A DNA stretch of 64,000 bases from contig CBDEVU010000006.1 in NCBI GenBank assembly GCA_965243715.1, positions 62,001-126,000 on the forward strand, written 5' to 3'. Made by a program: the position numbers and the translations under genes. Source of the stretch: UBA11606 sp965243715 (GTDB lineage: Bacteria > Actinomycetota > Acidimicrobiia > Acidimicrobiales > Aldehydirespiratoraceae). Each line of letters opens with the position of its first letter. Within the stretch, counting starts at the first letter, position 1. This document shows, one piece after another, positions 41,899-51,508 of the stretch. The notes under the pieces were generated by a model, which saw only the letters and a program-made list of their open reading frames with translations, made no database searches and was not told the origin of the DNA.

Positions 41899-42947
41899 CC
41901 ACCGTTGATTTATTGGTGCCTGAACTCAACGCTCACGACGCGGTGGGTAATCATGTCCTCTTCCAGCGCGACTTACTCGTTGAGATGGGGGCCGATGTTC
42001 GCCTGGTTACCCAAATGCCGTCGTCGCTTGACGAGCCCTTCATTCTTATCCCGAAGTGGAGCCCTGGAGCCGACGTGGTGATTGTTCAGCACAGCATCGG
42101 TTCGTTGGTGGCTGAAGCGGTGATCGAGACGCAAACGTCGATGGTGCTTAACTATCACAACATTACGCCGTTCGAGTTCGTCGAACCGTGGGATTCCGAG
42201 CGTATTGCTGCCCTTCGTTTGGGACGGACACAACTCGACGAGATGCTGCCGCTTACGTCTCGCGCCATTGCCGATTCGGCCTACAACGCGAGCGAACTGC
42301 TGACCGCGGGCTACCTCGAGGTGGTTGTCTCGCCGGTGCTTCGGCGCTCCTCGGTAGGCGTCGTCGAACGGGTTCTGAATCCCGCCGCTCCGCTGGTGTT
42401 GTTCGTTGGCCGGGTGGCTCCCAACAAGTGCTATCAGGATCTCGTTGGCGCCTTTGCCCTGATCGCGGATGAGGTCTCCGGCGCGCGATTGGTGCTGGTC
42501 GGTGCGTTCGATTTCGATAGCTATGTCCATGCCGTTCGCCGTTACGCCTACTACCTCGGCGTCGATCATGTTGTCGAATTAGTCGGCGAGGTCAGCGACT
42601 CGATCCTCGCCGAATGGTACGGACGCGCTGATGTCTTTGTGTGCCTGAGCGAACACGAAGGGTTTTGTGTCCCAGTTCTGGAAGCCATGGAGGCAGGTGT
42701 CCCGGTGATTGCATTCCGGGCGGCCGCTCTGCCCGAGACAGTGGCGGACGCGGCCCTAATTCTGGCCGATAAAGCACCGGCCACGGTAGCGGGTGCGGTT
42801 CGTCGCGTGCTGGGCGATACGGAACTGAACGCGTTTCTCGTGAAACGGGGCCAAGAGCGGGCCGCTGCGTTCGACCTCTCGGTGGCGCGAGAGCAAATGA
42901 GAGAAGCCCTCACTCCGGTACTTAATCGTGACACGGAAGTTCTGTGA
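41895..42947 (+). CDS. Family 4 glycosyltransferase, paralog of the preceding gene
   Basis: 350 residues. Shares N-Y-H-N-I-T-P-F-E, P-W-D-S-E-R, V-A-P-N-K-C-Y and S-E-H-E-G-F-C-V-P-V-L-E-A-M with the previous gene at matching positions. ATGA overlap with it. The two probably add similar sugars or the same sugar in successive steps. Confidence 0.9.
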   Translation: MTTVDLLVPELNAHDAVGNHVLFQRDLLVEMGADVRLVTQMPSSLDEPFILIPKWSPGADVVIVQHSIGSLVAEAVIETQTSMVLNYHNITPFEFVEPWDSERIAALRLGRTQLDEMLPLTSRAIADSAYNASELLTAGYLEVVVSPVLRRSSVGVVERVLNPAAPLVLFVGRVAPNKCYQDLVGAFALIADEVSGARLVLVGAFDFDSYVHAVRRYAYYLGVDHVVELVGEVSDSILAEWYGRADVFVCLSEHEGFCVPVLEAMEAGVPVIAFRAAALPETVADAALILADKAPATVAGAVRRVLGDTELNAFLVKRGQERAAAFDLSVAREQMREALTPVLNRDTEVL

Positions 42948-44116
42948 ATCGGACATTGACCTTCGTGACGCCGCGCTACGGCGCTGCGGTGCTTGGTGGA
43001 GCGGAACAGGGCGCTCGTTCGCTTGCCGTTCGGATGGCTCGGGACGGGTGGACGGTCCAAGTCATTACGTCGTGTGCGGCCTCCTACGTCACGTGGGAAG
43101 ACGACTACGAGCCGGGCTATACAGTTGAAGAAGGGGTCAAGGTTCTGCGTTGCCGGGTTAGTCGCCCACGAGACCCTGACCTTGGGGGCCTGCCCGCCAG
43201 TGTCCTCGCCACTGGCTCAATCGATGAGTCTGTCGCGTTTCACTGGATTGATTGTCAGGGTCCAGACAGTCCCGATTTGCTCGACGCGGTTGAAGCAGTG
43301 AGCGAAGGGGTGCTCGCCCCGTATCCCTATCTTTATCAACCGACCGTGCGAGGCATTCTTCGGGCCAACGTCCCCACAGCGCTCCACGCTGCTGCTCATC
43401 GCGAACCGGCGCTTGATATGGCGGTGTTTCCTCGAGTTTTTGCGGCCGCCGACGGACTTGTACACCATAGTCGGGCCGAGCAGAAACTGATCCTCGAGAA
43501 GTTCCCGAGCGCGACCACGAAGCCCCAAGTGGTTCTCGGGCTTCCGATCGAGATCGACGCACCGGTTGACCCCGTAGGTGCTCGCATCGTGCTCGGGTTG
43601 GGCGACGAACCCTTCGCGGTCTATCTAGGCCGTGTTGATCCGGCCAAAGGAATCAATGAGATGGTGCGCTGGTTCGGGGAGTTCCGGACTCGGCGAGGTG
43701 GCGGCAAGCTCGTTTTGGCCGGACCGGTTATAGAGGCGCCGCCAGCCACCGATGGTGTCGTGGTCTTGGGACCGGTGCCGTCGGAACACAAATACGGTTT
43801 ACTTGCCGCGGCTGATGTCTTGATTAACCCGTCCGCGTACGAGAGTTTCAGCATAGTGGTGGCCGAAGCCCTGTTGGTTGAGACGCCGGTACTTGTCAAC
43901 GGTTGGTGTGGTCCGTTGCGGGAGCACTGCGAGAACTCACATGCTGGCTTGTGGTATACGGGGGAGGCCGACTTTGAGGTGGCGCTAGCCCGTTTGTTCG
44001 ACGACGCCCCGTTACGGGCCCGACTAGGATCAACCGGCCGAACCTACGTTGAGTCGACGTTTTCGTGGCCTGCGGTACGCACCCGCTATGAGGGTTTACT
44101 GGATCGCCTCGCATGA
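42944..44116 (+). CDS. Family 4 glycosyltransferase
   Basis: 390 residues. Y-L-G-R-V-D-P-A-K-G-I-N-E (acceptor/donor hinge) and P-S-A-Y-E-S-F-S-I-V-V-A-E-A-L (E-x7-E) mark the GT-B fold. The N-terminal P-R-Y-G-A-A-V-L-G-G-A-E-Q loop is typical. GTGA overlap with the previous gene; the 3' end overlaps the convergent gene by 21 nt. Confidence 0.9.
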   Translation: MNRTLTFVTPRYGAAVLGGAEQGARSLAVRMARDGWTVQVITSCAASYVTWEDDYEPGYTVEEGVKVLRCRVSRPRDPDLGGLPASVLATGSIDESVAFHWIDCQGPDSPDLLDAVEAVSEGVLAPYPYLYQPTVRGILRANVPTALHAAAHREPALDMAVFPRVFAAADGLVHHSRAEQKLILEKFPSATTKPQVVLGLPIEIDAPVDPVGARIVLGLGDEPFAVYLGRVDPAKGINEMVRWFGEFRTRRGGGKLVLAGPVIEAPPATDGVVVLGPVPSEHKYGLLAAADVLINPSAYESFSIVVAEALLVETPVLVNGWCGPLREHCENSHAGLWYTGEADFEVALARLFDDAPLRARLGSTGRTYVESTFSWPAVRTRYEGLLDRLA

Positions 44117-45031
44117 ACTGATCTCGCGTACGTCCCCTGGTCGTAGTTTGTGGTTGGGGCGATTTGTCCGCACGACAAGATCGGCCAGCATTCCAACGGC
44201 AAACAACTGAACTACGGCCAAGCCGAGGAGGATGGTGTTCGCCGCGGGGCGGAGGTCCTTCTCGACAAGGTCGAAACCTAGCTTGCCAACGAACACCGTA
44301 CCGAGCACGGCGGTGAGCGGTAAAATAAGCCGTAGCGGCTCATACGACAACATCATGCGAATGACTTGAAGGGCGTAGCGGTTAGTGTCGGTCAGCCAGT
44401 GAAACTTCGAGGTTCCGGCACGCGTCTTGTACTCGATGGGGGTGTATTTCACTTCGTAGCCGTTCATTAGGAACGCCATTGTGAGGGTGGTGACGCAGCT
44501 AAACCCAGGCGGCAGAGCAGGCGTGTACTGCAAGCCAATGTCGCGCCGGAAGGCTCGAAAACCTGAGTTGAGGTCGGGGATCTTGGTTTGGGTGAGATAC
44601 GACGCCAACCGTCGGATTATCCACTTGGCAGGCCAGCGTAAGATCTTTAGGGTTCCCTGTTCCGATGTTCGGGCCCCCACGATCTGGTCGCTGTGCCCGA
44701 GTTCATCGATGAGTTGGGGGATTTGGTGGTTGGGGTAGCTCATGTCGGCGTCGCTCCACACAACGATACGACCCCGGGCGGCCTCGGTACCGATACGACG
44801 AGAAGTGCCAGCGCCCTGGTTTCGTTCGGCCCGGATTACGCGAGTCGAATCGTGAGCGACGGCTAACTCGGTGGATCCGTCCGACGAACCATCGTCCACG
44901 ATGATGAGTTCCCACGTGTATGGCGAGGCGTTCATCGACTTGGTTATGCGATCGATTTCTTGGCCGAGGTGGCCCACTTCGTTATGGACCGGCAATACGA
45001 TCGAAACGTCGAGGTCGGCGGTCGGAGTCAC
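44096..45031 (-). CDS. DPM1-like family 2 glycosyltransferase with membrane tail
   Basis: 311 residues. Catalytic half: V-S-I-V-L-P-V-H-N-E, I-I-V-D-D-G-S-S-D-G-S-T and W-S-D-A-D-M-S-Y-P. Two hydrophobic helices follow near 225 and 265. Such enzymes load a sugar onto polyprenyl phosphate, which would supply the GT-C enzymes encoded in the same minus-strand operon. GTG start overlaps the preceding gene. Confidence 0.88.
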   Translation of the reverse strand: MTPTADLDVSIVLPVHNEVGHLGQEIDRITKSMNASPYTWELIIVDDGSSDGSTELAVAHDSTRVIRAERNQGAGTSRRIGTEAARGRIVVWSDADMSYPNHQIPQLIDELGHSDQIVGARTSEQGTLKILRWPAKWIIRRLASYLTQTKIPDLNSGFRAFRRDIGLQYTPALPPGFSCVTTLTMAFLMNGYEVKYTPIEYKTRAGTSKFHWLTDTNRYALQVIRMMLSYEPLRLILPLTAVLGTVFVGKLGFDLVEKDLRPAANTILLGLAVVQLFAVGMLADLVVRTNRPNHKLRPGDVREISSCEAIQ

Positions 45032-47755
45032 TGGCGCAGTTTAGGTCGTTTGACCGTCCGACGGTGGGGCGGGGTGGTCGAAGAGTCGAGGTCTGGTTGT
45101 GATCGCGGGCGCCAGAACCATAGGCCGACGAGTGCAAGCACGCTGAACGCGGTCAAAGCCACCAGCGCGTTGAGATGCTTGGGGGTATAGCGGAGCACAA
45201 CACGGCTGGTACCGGCCGGAACAGCCACCGCGGCAAACAAGCCATCGGCCGTTTCGATCGGGGTCGCAATACCGTCGACTGTCGCCTCCCACCCTGGGAA
45301 TGCATACTGCGAGACGATCACCGTGCCGCTCGTCGGTGCATCGACGGTGAGATCGACCGTCCCGTCGCGTATGGTATGAACAGTGACAACATCGGGGGCT
45401 AACGTCACACTCTCTGCCGTGGCGTCGGCCGGGGCAGCGTCGGTAAACCAACTCGACCGAGCGCTGGGGCGAGCGTAGAGCCGAACATCACCGGATTCAA
45501 TGAGTTGAAGGCCGTCATCAGCGGGTGCAATCGCGGCCACGACGGGTGCGGCCATAATCGACGCCAACTCAAGCGAGGTCCCGGGCTCGGTAGTCCAGAT
45601 ACGGACCGCAGCGGAGTCGTCGGCCGCTATTGATTCGCCGATGACCGCCGCTTCACCGACAATTGCCACCTCGAACACTCCGGTGGTGATTGTCGAAAGC
45701 GAACGGGTCCCCCGCAGGACAGTGGCCTTCGTTTCGATCTCAACGATAAGTTCGCCGGTTCCCGACGGGTTACGGACGGACTCGAGGGTCACTCCACGAA
45801 GCCCACCACGAGGAACAGCGAGCGTTGTGTTAGTCTGTTTATTGGTAACGACGTGTGAGCTGATAGGAAGCGGGAGCTTCGCCCGCCACGCCGCGAATCG
45901 GTTCGTGAATGTCCTCGGCCCAGATGCCGACAGCGAAAGCATCCAACAGCGGCGATCTCAGATTGACCTCGCTGGTAAACCAGGGGTTGTAAGGCGATAT
46001 CTGAAATACCGATTCATCAAGTTCAACGAACGTGCTTTTCCACTCAGGTGCGATCAGCAGATGACCGCGAAGGTCGTCGTAGCCGGTTATCTGTCCGGTG
46101 TTGGCCCAAAACGTCCGTCCGGTACCGGCTAAGCGTTCTCCCGGCTCTAGATTTGCTCGAACTATTTCGTGAGAAGCAGTTTCGTAACCCGCGATATTAG
46201 TATCCACAACAGTGGCCACGGGACGGGCGAACACTAAGAGTTCGACTGCGACTACCAACGCGGCGATGGTGATATCCCAGCGACTGGTGCTTCGTGCACG
46301 CACGCGAAGAATGATCCCTCCGACAAGAATGCCCGCCGCAAGCATCGGTACGATAGCGATGCGAATTGAATCATCAAGGTAGCCAAGCGAGCGAGCCTCT
46401 CGTGCCCAGTCGAGCAGCCACGGCGAGAACGCTACGACGATGACCCCTACCGCGATCGCTCCGTTTTTCAGCGCCCGTCGCGTGTTAATACCTACTGACT
46501 GGCGACAGGCGTCAAGCCAAAACTGTGCCCCTAGCCCTGCTAACGCCGCCACGGCAAGGTGGGTGACGATACGCGAGCGCCCAACCGAGTTTTGGCCCAG
46601 CAGTGGAATTGACTGGAGCAGGCTAGTGAGCGGTCCACCAACGTAGGAGACCCAAACCCCTAGGATCGCAATGATCCACAGCGCGGTCACGGCCGATGAG
46701 CGATGACGCGCCGCTCCGACAAATTTTCGACGCTGACCGCGTGTTAGGTGACCGAGTGTTAGCAGCGCGAGTACTAAGACGGAGGCACCCACATATCCTT
46801 GCGCCTCTATCGGGTTCGACCCTGCGGCCCAGAAAGCTGGGGGGGCGTGGCCTGCTCCGAATGCCCACGGCATGACCATCGTCAGGGCAAATCGAGTGCC
46901 GGTCGAGGAGTCTCGCGGTATGCCCTCTCTGGGTGACGTATCCCCGAAGTCGAGATAGTTGCTGAACTCCGACAGGTATAAGGATACGAGCGCCACGCCG
47001 AGGAGTGCCCCGATGATTCCCCACCACGCTGGCCTGCGCATTCGAGAAAGCGTGGCGGCGCTCAAGGGTGCGCCGAAGAGCGAAATCGCACGAACAGCGG
47101 CGTATACGCCGGTTGCTAGCAGCAGGTAGGCGGTGGCCAAGGGGAAGTTGGAAAGTAGCAAGGCGGAGATCGTCAGGGCGAGCGGCACCGAACGCCGTGG
47201 TCTTGGATCGCGGAGCAATCGCTCTGTGGCCCAGAGCAAGGCGGGAGCAAACGCGGCCACGTTGGAATGCGGCCACGAAGCCCAGATAATGAGGTACCCA
47301 GTGAATGCGTAGGCAATTCCGCCGATGGCCGCCGCTGATCGATCGGTGTTCAGCGAGCGTAAAAAGCCAAACATCAAGCCGGACGCGACTACGGCTCGGG
47401 CCGCGGCCACTAGCCCTGGAGCGTAACTGGCGGGCACCAGTAGGTAAAGCCACACGACGGGACTGGCGCCCGCCTTCAGACGCGGTAGGCCGCCGGCTAG
47501 GCTGCGGTCCCACCACGAGGAATTACCAGACCGGATCGCGTCAGCCCAACTAGCGAACTGCGTGTGAACGTCGACTGTGTCGCTAAGCCAGGTGTTGTGG
47601 ATTGGCCCAGAACGCATCGCTGACCACGGTGCCGCGCCATTGAGGAAATCATTCGGGAGCAGGCTGCCGAGGCCTAGCAGGGGGCGCCAGAGCAAGATCA
47701 GTATCGCTGCGCCGATTAACAACACGACGTGTTTGGGCTGCCAGTCGTTCTTCAC
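45028..47755 (-). CDS. YfhO-like membrane protein (one frameshift)
   Basis: From ATG 47755 a frame with about twelve hydrophobic helices (W-R-P-L-L-G-L-G-S-L-L-P-N-D start; S-I-P-L-L-G-Q-N-S-V-G-R-S-R-I loop) ends at 45839. The next frame, offset by one extra base near 45842, supplies the expected YfhO C-terminus: a beta-rich extracytoplasmic part with F-P-G-W-E-A-T-V-D-G and a last helix. Corrected length is 908 residues. The apparent second start at 45942 lies inside the first frame and lacks a signal. YfhO relatives take part in glycosylation of wall polymers. ATGA overlap with the upstream gene. Confidence 0.8.
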
Positions 47756-48825
47756 CTTGCCTCCCAGACGGAGCGGTAAAGTTTAGCAAACGCTGCGGCA
47801 GTTCGGTCCCACGTGAAGTTAGTCGTGCGTTGTTGCAGGCTCGGCGCGACGGCGGGCGAGTCGACCGCGGCGCGCAGAGCGTCGACAAAGGTCGACTCGT
47901 CACCGGGGCTATGCAGGGTCTGTACATCGCCGATGAGTTCGGGAAGTGCGCCGACCGCGGTGGCTACCACTGACACTCCTTCGCGTAACGCTTCGAGAGG
48001 CGGGAAGCCAAAACCCTCGTGATGTGATGGGAAGGCAAGCACAGTTGCACCCCGAATCAGGGCCGCTCGGCCTACTGAGTCAAGTGTGGCCAAGCGGAGG
48101 ACCCGCTCGTTCACCCTTTGCGTCGCGATGGCCTCCGCTAGCGCCCGGTCGCCGTTGCCAATTGGTCCGGCTATCACTACGCCGACATCGCGGGGTAGGG
48201 CGTGGACGGCGCGGGCTAGGACCTCAAGATTCTTACGCTTCTCGACCGTTCCGAGGGCTAGGACGTAGCGGTCGCGGCCTGCCATGGCGCGGCCGGTTTG
48301 TGCGTCTCCAGGTCCGAGAGGGGAGAGTCCGTGGGGAATTACCGCGATCGTCGTGTCCTTGGCCGTGAGTTCGTCGGCGAGTTCGGTGCCGACCGCGGCA
48401 GAGGGTACGTGAATTGTGGCTCCTGAGCGGAGGGTGTGGCGCAAAGATCGCGCCATCCGAGCGACACTCGGCTCCACCCAGTGCTCAGCCCGCAGCGGAG
48501 TGAGGTCATGGACGGTCAGCACCGTTCGCGATCCGGGGGGTGCAAGAAAGTTGGTGCCGTGAATAATGTCAACCTCGCCCGCGATTAGTCGAGGGGTCGG
48601 CCAGCGGGTGCGAGCCCAGGTTCGTTGGACGAGAGCGGCCGGAATCCCTGATCGCCTCACGGCAAACGCCACGTCGGGGGTCCGTCGGTGTCGGGTGAGT
48701 AGCCAGCCGGTCACGTCGAGATCGGAGCGCGCGTGGGCCTCATCGACAAGGCCCCTAGTGAACTGGTAAACGCCGGAAGGTTCGCCAAGCAGTGGTGTGA
48801 CATCGAAACCGACCCGCAGACTCAC
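47752..48825 (-). CDS. Family 4 glycosyltransferase (mannosyltransferase-like)
   Basis: 357 residues. G-T-V-E-K-R-K-N-L-E and P-S-H-H-E-G-F-G-F-P-P-L-E-A-L are the GT-B donor-site motifs; V-H-D-L-T-P-L-R is typical of mannosyltransferase-like members. The GTG start overlaps the PIG-V-like gene stop (GTGA). Confidence 0.88.
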   Translation of the reverse strand: MSLRVGFDVTPLLGEPSGVYQFTRGLVDEAHARSDLDVTGWLLTRHRRTPDVAFAVRRSGIPAALVQRTWARTRWPTPRLIAGEVDIIHGTNFLAPPGSRTVLTVHDLTPLRAEHWVEPSVARMARSLRHTLRSGATIHVPSAAVGTELADELTAKDTTIAVIPHGLSPLGPGDAQTGRAMAGRDRYVLALGTVEKRKNLEVLARAVHALPRDVGVVIAGPIGNGDRALAEAIATQRVNERVLRLATLDSVGRAALIRGATVLAFPSHHEGFGFPPLEALREGVSVVATAVGALPELIGDVQTLHSPGDESTFVDALRAAVDSPAVAPSLQQRTTNFTWDRTAAAFAKLYRSVWEAR

Positions 48826-49898
48826 GGTACGTAAACGTCACTGAGGGCGAGGGTGGTGAGCGCTACCATCCCGACGGCCGACGCCGTTGGTAACCACCGG
48901 TCGAAGCTGCGATGACGACTGATCATGGCTGCCGCAATTACGAGAGGAAAGATGCTCAGGGCGTACCGTTCCATCGAATTAAGGTTTTCGGCCGCCACCA
49001 CGATGATCGTTGAGGGGGCGGCATAAATCCACAAGTCCGTCGACAACCGACGGATCGAAATCACCGTAAGACCAATGATTACGAGCGCGGCCAGCGTGTG
49101 GAACGCCTCACCCTTGTCACCGGCGAAGCCATTGATCGCGCCTTGGATCAAGCGACTAACTGGCTCCACTGCATAGCCGCGCAACTCGCGTTGAGCGTCG
49201 ATGGGCGCAGTCCAGTCGCCCAAGGAAGTGGCTGACCAGATCAAAAAGGTAGCTGTTCCCGCAGGTGCGGCGAGGACCGAAAGTATGGCCCGTGGATTGC
49301 GGCTTTGGCCGCTGCGCCCCACATTGACAGCGGCGGGGAGCGCTAACAGCGATGCGATTGGCCGAGTCAACCCGGCGAGATAGCCCAGCGCAGCGGCGGC
49401 TAGCCAGCGTCGCGATCGCAGCAGTAGGACCATGCCCAGTGCGAGAGCGATGTATAGCCCCTCGGAGTAAGCGAGGACCAGTACGAAGGCGGGCGGGAAA
49501 AGAGCCAGCGTTCGTACTGCTCGTTGAGCTATCGTGGGATCGTTGGTTTCTTGGAGTGTGAGCTGGTAGAGCAGCACCGCGGCGATCAGAGCACAGCCGT
49601 TGGCCAACAGAATTAGCGCGATTTCGGAACTTCCCAGCAGCCAACCCAGCCACCGGCCGAGGAGGGGGAACAGAGGGAAGAACCGAACCGCGGGGTCAGT
49701 GCTGCCCGCGTAGCCGACCTCAGCGATGCGGTCGTACCACGTCCCGTCCCACGACAGCAGGCCATTTCGTAACTGAGGGAAGGTTGGCGTCGGTTCTATT
49801 TGGTCACGAATGCTACCGGTGACCACGAACGCGGTTGCCACGTAGAGTCTGGCTTCTAGCCATGTCGTTACCGCGGTGCGGATGGGCGGGGTGATCAT
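48822..49898 (-). CDS. PIG-V-like GT-C mannosyltransferase
   Basis: 358 residues, about nine hydrophobic helices. The first extracytoplasmic loop has S-W-D-G-T-W-Y-D-R-I-A-E-V-G-Y, the motif of PIG-V-type GT-C enzymes that use polyprenyl-phosphate sugars. F-P-L-F-P-L-L-G-R follows, also typical. Coupled by four-base overlaps to both neighbours. Confidence 0.85.
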   Translation of the reverse strand: MITPPIRTAVTTWLEARLYVATAFVVTGSIRDQIEPTPTFPQLRNGLLSWDGTWYDRIAEVGYAGSTDPAVRFFPLFPLLGRWLGWLLGSSEIALILLANGCALIAAVLLYQLTLQETNDPTIAQRAVRTLALFPPAFVLVLAYSEGLYIALALGMVLLLRSRRWLAAAALGYLAGLTRPIASLLALPAAVNVGRSGQSRNPRAILSVLAAPAGTATFLIWSATSLGDWTAPIDAQRELRGYAVEPVSRLIQGAINGFAGDKGEAFHTLAALVIIGLTVISIRRLSTDLWIYAAPSTIIVVAAENLNSMERYALSIFPLVIAAAMISRHRSFDRWLPTASAVGMVALTTLALSDVYVP

Positions 49899-51448
49899 CG
49901 CGGCGTATATCTGATGGCGTACATGCCTTCGAACACTTCTTGGAGCCCAACGATGGGTTCTCCCTCTCGGAGGTTACCGAGATGGGAGTTGACCGCGCCG
50001 CAGTTACTGTCGATCTCTCGATAGCCAACTCCGCTGACGAACCAGACGGCGCCACCCGCGGCACGTTCGGATATCTCGGTGGCGAATGCTGCTGGATCAG
50101 TTGAGCGGACGCGGGCGAGGTAATCGCGCCAGTCCACCGTGGTTCCCGTGCCGCTGGGGTAAGCCGCTGTCTCGATTCTCGAATTGAGATAGTGAGTGGT
50201 GGCGGGGCCAACCTGGTCGGGACAAAACAACACGAGATCGGAATCCTCGACTCGAGCATTGACCGCCATAGCCACCTCTTGGCTTTGTGATCGAGTTCGA
50301 CGAGCCTCATCGATATTGATCGCCAAGCCGAGGACTACTAGAAGTCCTAAGACTGCGACACGTGGTCGCGGCGTTAACACGGCGATCCCGCGTCCCGCCA
50401 GCAGGAGAAGGAAGGGCACGACGACTCCCGCGTAGCGAGCCTCGAAAGCCCCAGCGGTGAGGATTGCGGCGGTGGCCCCGAGGCCGAGTGTCCCAACGGT
50501 GATCGCAACAAGGGGACGGAGGGGACCAAACACCGACAGACCTAGCGAGAGGATGCCATCGCGGGCGGGGCCAAGGGTGAACACCCCGAGTAGGGCGGCG
50601 ACGATCAGCAAGATACCTAGCGTCTCCCCCTCGAAGCGGTTGTTTCCACCAATACCCTGCACGGTTTCGATAAATATTTCGGTCGGACGGGCCCGCTTGG
50701 CCCACGGCGTACCAGTGTGAGCGAGTTGGCCTAGAAACACCGGAAGCCAAATAACGAAGGTGGCCGATCCGGCAATGATCGCCGCCAACACGCGCAGAGC
50801 CGAGCGGCGATGCTCGGCGTGGCTGCGACGGATTACCGCGATCAGGAGCAAACTGACGGCGGTAAGTAGATAGAGCGTCCAGTAGTGAGTGTGAACAAGA
50901 CCCGCAGCGGCCCCCGCGACAAGTATGAGACGCCCCGGTGATGGCTTATCCCAGGCGTTTTGCGTTGCCCACCATCCAATGGCGACGAGCAGAACCACCA
51001 ACGCATACATCCGGGTTTCGGTCGAATAGCGGATCGCATAAGGCGACGAAGCAAGTAGGGCGGTCGTGGCGACGGCGGTATTTCGGCCGAAACGCTGGGC
51101 GGCTAGCCACCCAAACGGCAAGCTGAGCACACCGAAGAGACCGGAGAGGGCACGGACCGCGAAATCGCTATCGCCAGCGAGATCAATCCACGTCGATAGT
51201 AGGAGGTAATAGAGGCCAGGATGGCCATCGCGTCGAAGAGCGTCGCTCAAGGAAAGGTCACCCGCCGCGATATGAACGGAAAGTGCCTCATCTAGCCAGA
51301 GCGGGGAAGCAGCCGTAAACCGCAAAACGACGCCCGCGACAATGGTCAGGCCGAAGGCAGTCCAGCCCACTACCGTCCAACCCGATACTGTCTCGCCCCG
51401 TTCCAAGCATCGCCTAGCCCCCACGGAAGCTCGATTGAACGTGGTCAT
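49895..51448 (-). CDS. GT39/ArnT-like GT-C glycosyltransferase
   Basis: 517 residues with about twelve hydrophobic helices. P-L-W-L-D-E-A-L-S in the first loop holds the aspartate-glutamate pair of PMT/ArnT enzymes; G-H-P-G-L-Y-Y and R-Y-S-T-E-T-R-M-Y-A are further family motifs. It should transfer a sugar from a polyprenyl phosphate donor outside the membrane. ATG 51448 is favoured over GTG 51466 by the TATCGT box 7 nt upstream. Confidence 0.86.
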   Translation of the reverse strand: MTTFNRASVGARRCLERGETVSGWTVVGWTAFGLTIVAGVVLRFTAASPLWLDEALSVHIAAGDLSLSDALRRDGHPGLYYLLLSTWIDLAGDSDFAVRALSGLFGVLSLPFGWLAAQRFGRNTAVATTALLASSPYAIRYSTETRMYALVVLLVAIGWWATQNAWDKPSPGRLILVAGAAAGLVHTHYWTLYLLTAVSLLLIAVIRRSHAEHRRSALRVLAAIIAGSATFVIWLPVFLGQLAHTGTPWAKRARPTEIFIETVQGIGGNNRFEGETLGILLIVAALLGVFTLGPARDGILSLGLSVFGPLRPLVAITVGTLGLGATAAILTAGAFEARYAGVVVPFLLLLAGRGIAVLTPRPRVAVLGLLVVLGLAINIDEARRTRSQSQEVAMAVNARVEDSDLVLFCPDQVGPATTHYLNSRIETAAYPSGTGTTVDWRDYLARVRSTDPAAFATEISERAAGGAVWFVSGVGYREIDSNCGAVNSHLGNLREGEPIVGLQEVFEGMYAIRYTPR

Positions 51449-51455
51449 TGCGGCA

Positions 51456-51461
51456 ACGATA
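51456..51461 (-). promoter_or_regulatory. Leaderless -10 box (TATCGT) for the GT39-like operon
   Basis: Seven nucleotides before ATG 51448 on the minus strand. It probably drives the five-gene operon down to 44096. Confidence 0.45.
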
Positions 51462-51495
51462 GTCACCTTCGTCGTCCAAGAGTTTTAGATAGCAC

Positions 51496-51501
51496 TAGCC
51501 T
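51496..51501 (+). promoter_or_regulatory. Leaderless -10 box (TAGCCT) for the flavoprotein gene
   Basis: Seven nucleotides before GTG 51509. Divergent from the box at 51456, so two leaderless promoters share 60 nt. Confidence 0.5.
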
Positions 51502-51508
51502 GCGGTCT

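Noticed and set aside
45028..45942. Independent gene starting at ATG 45942
   Set aside because: Its first 35 residues are the out-of-frame reading of the YfhO gene; the remainder is the expected YfhO C-terminus.
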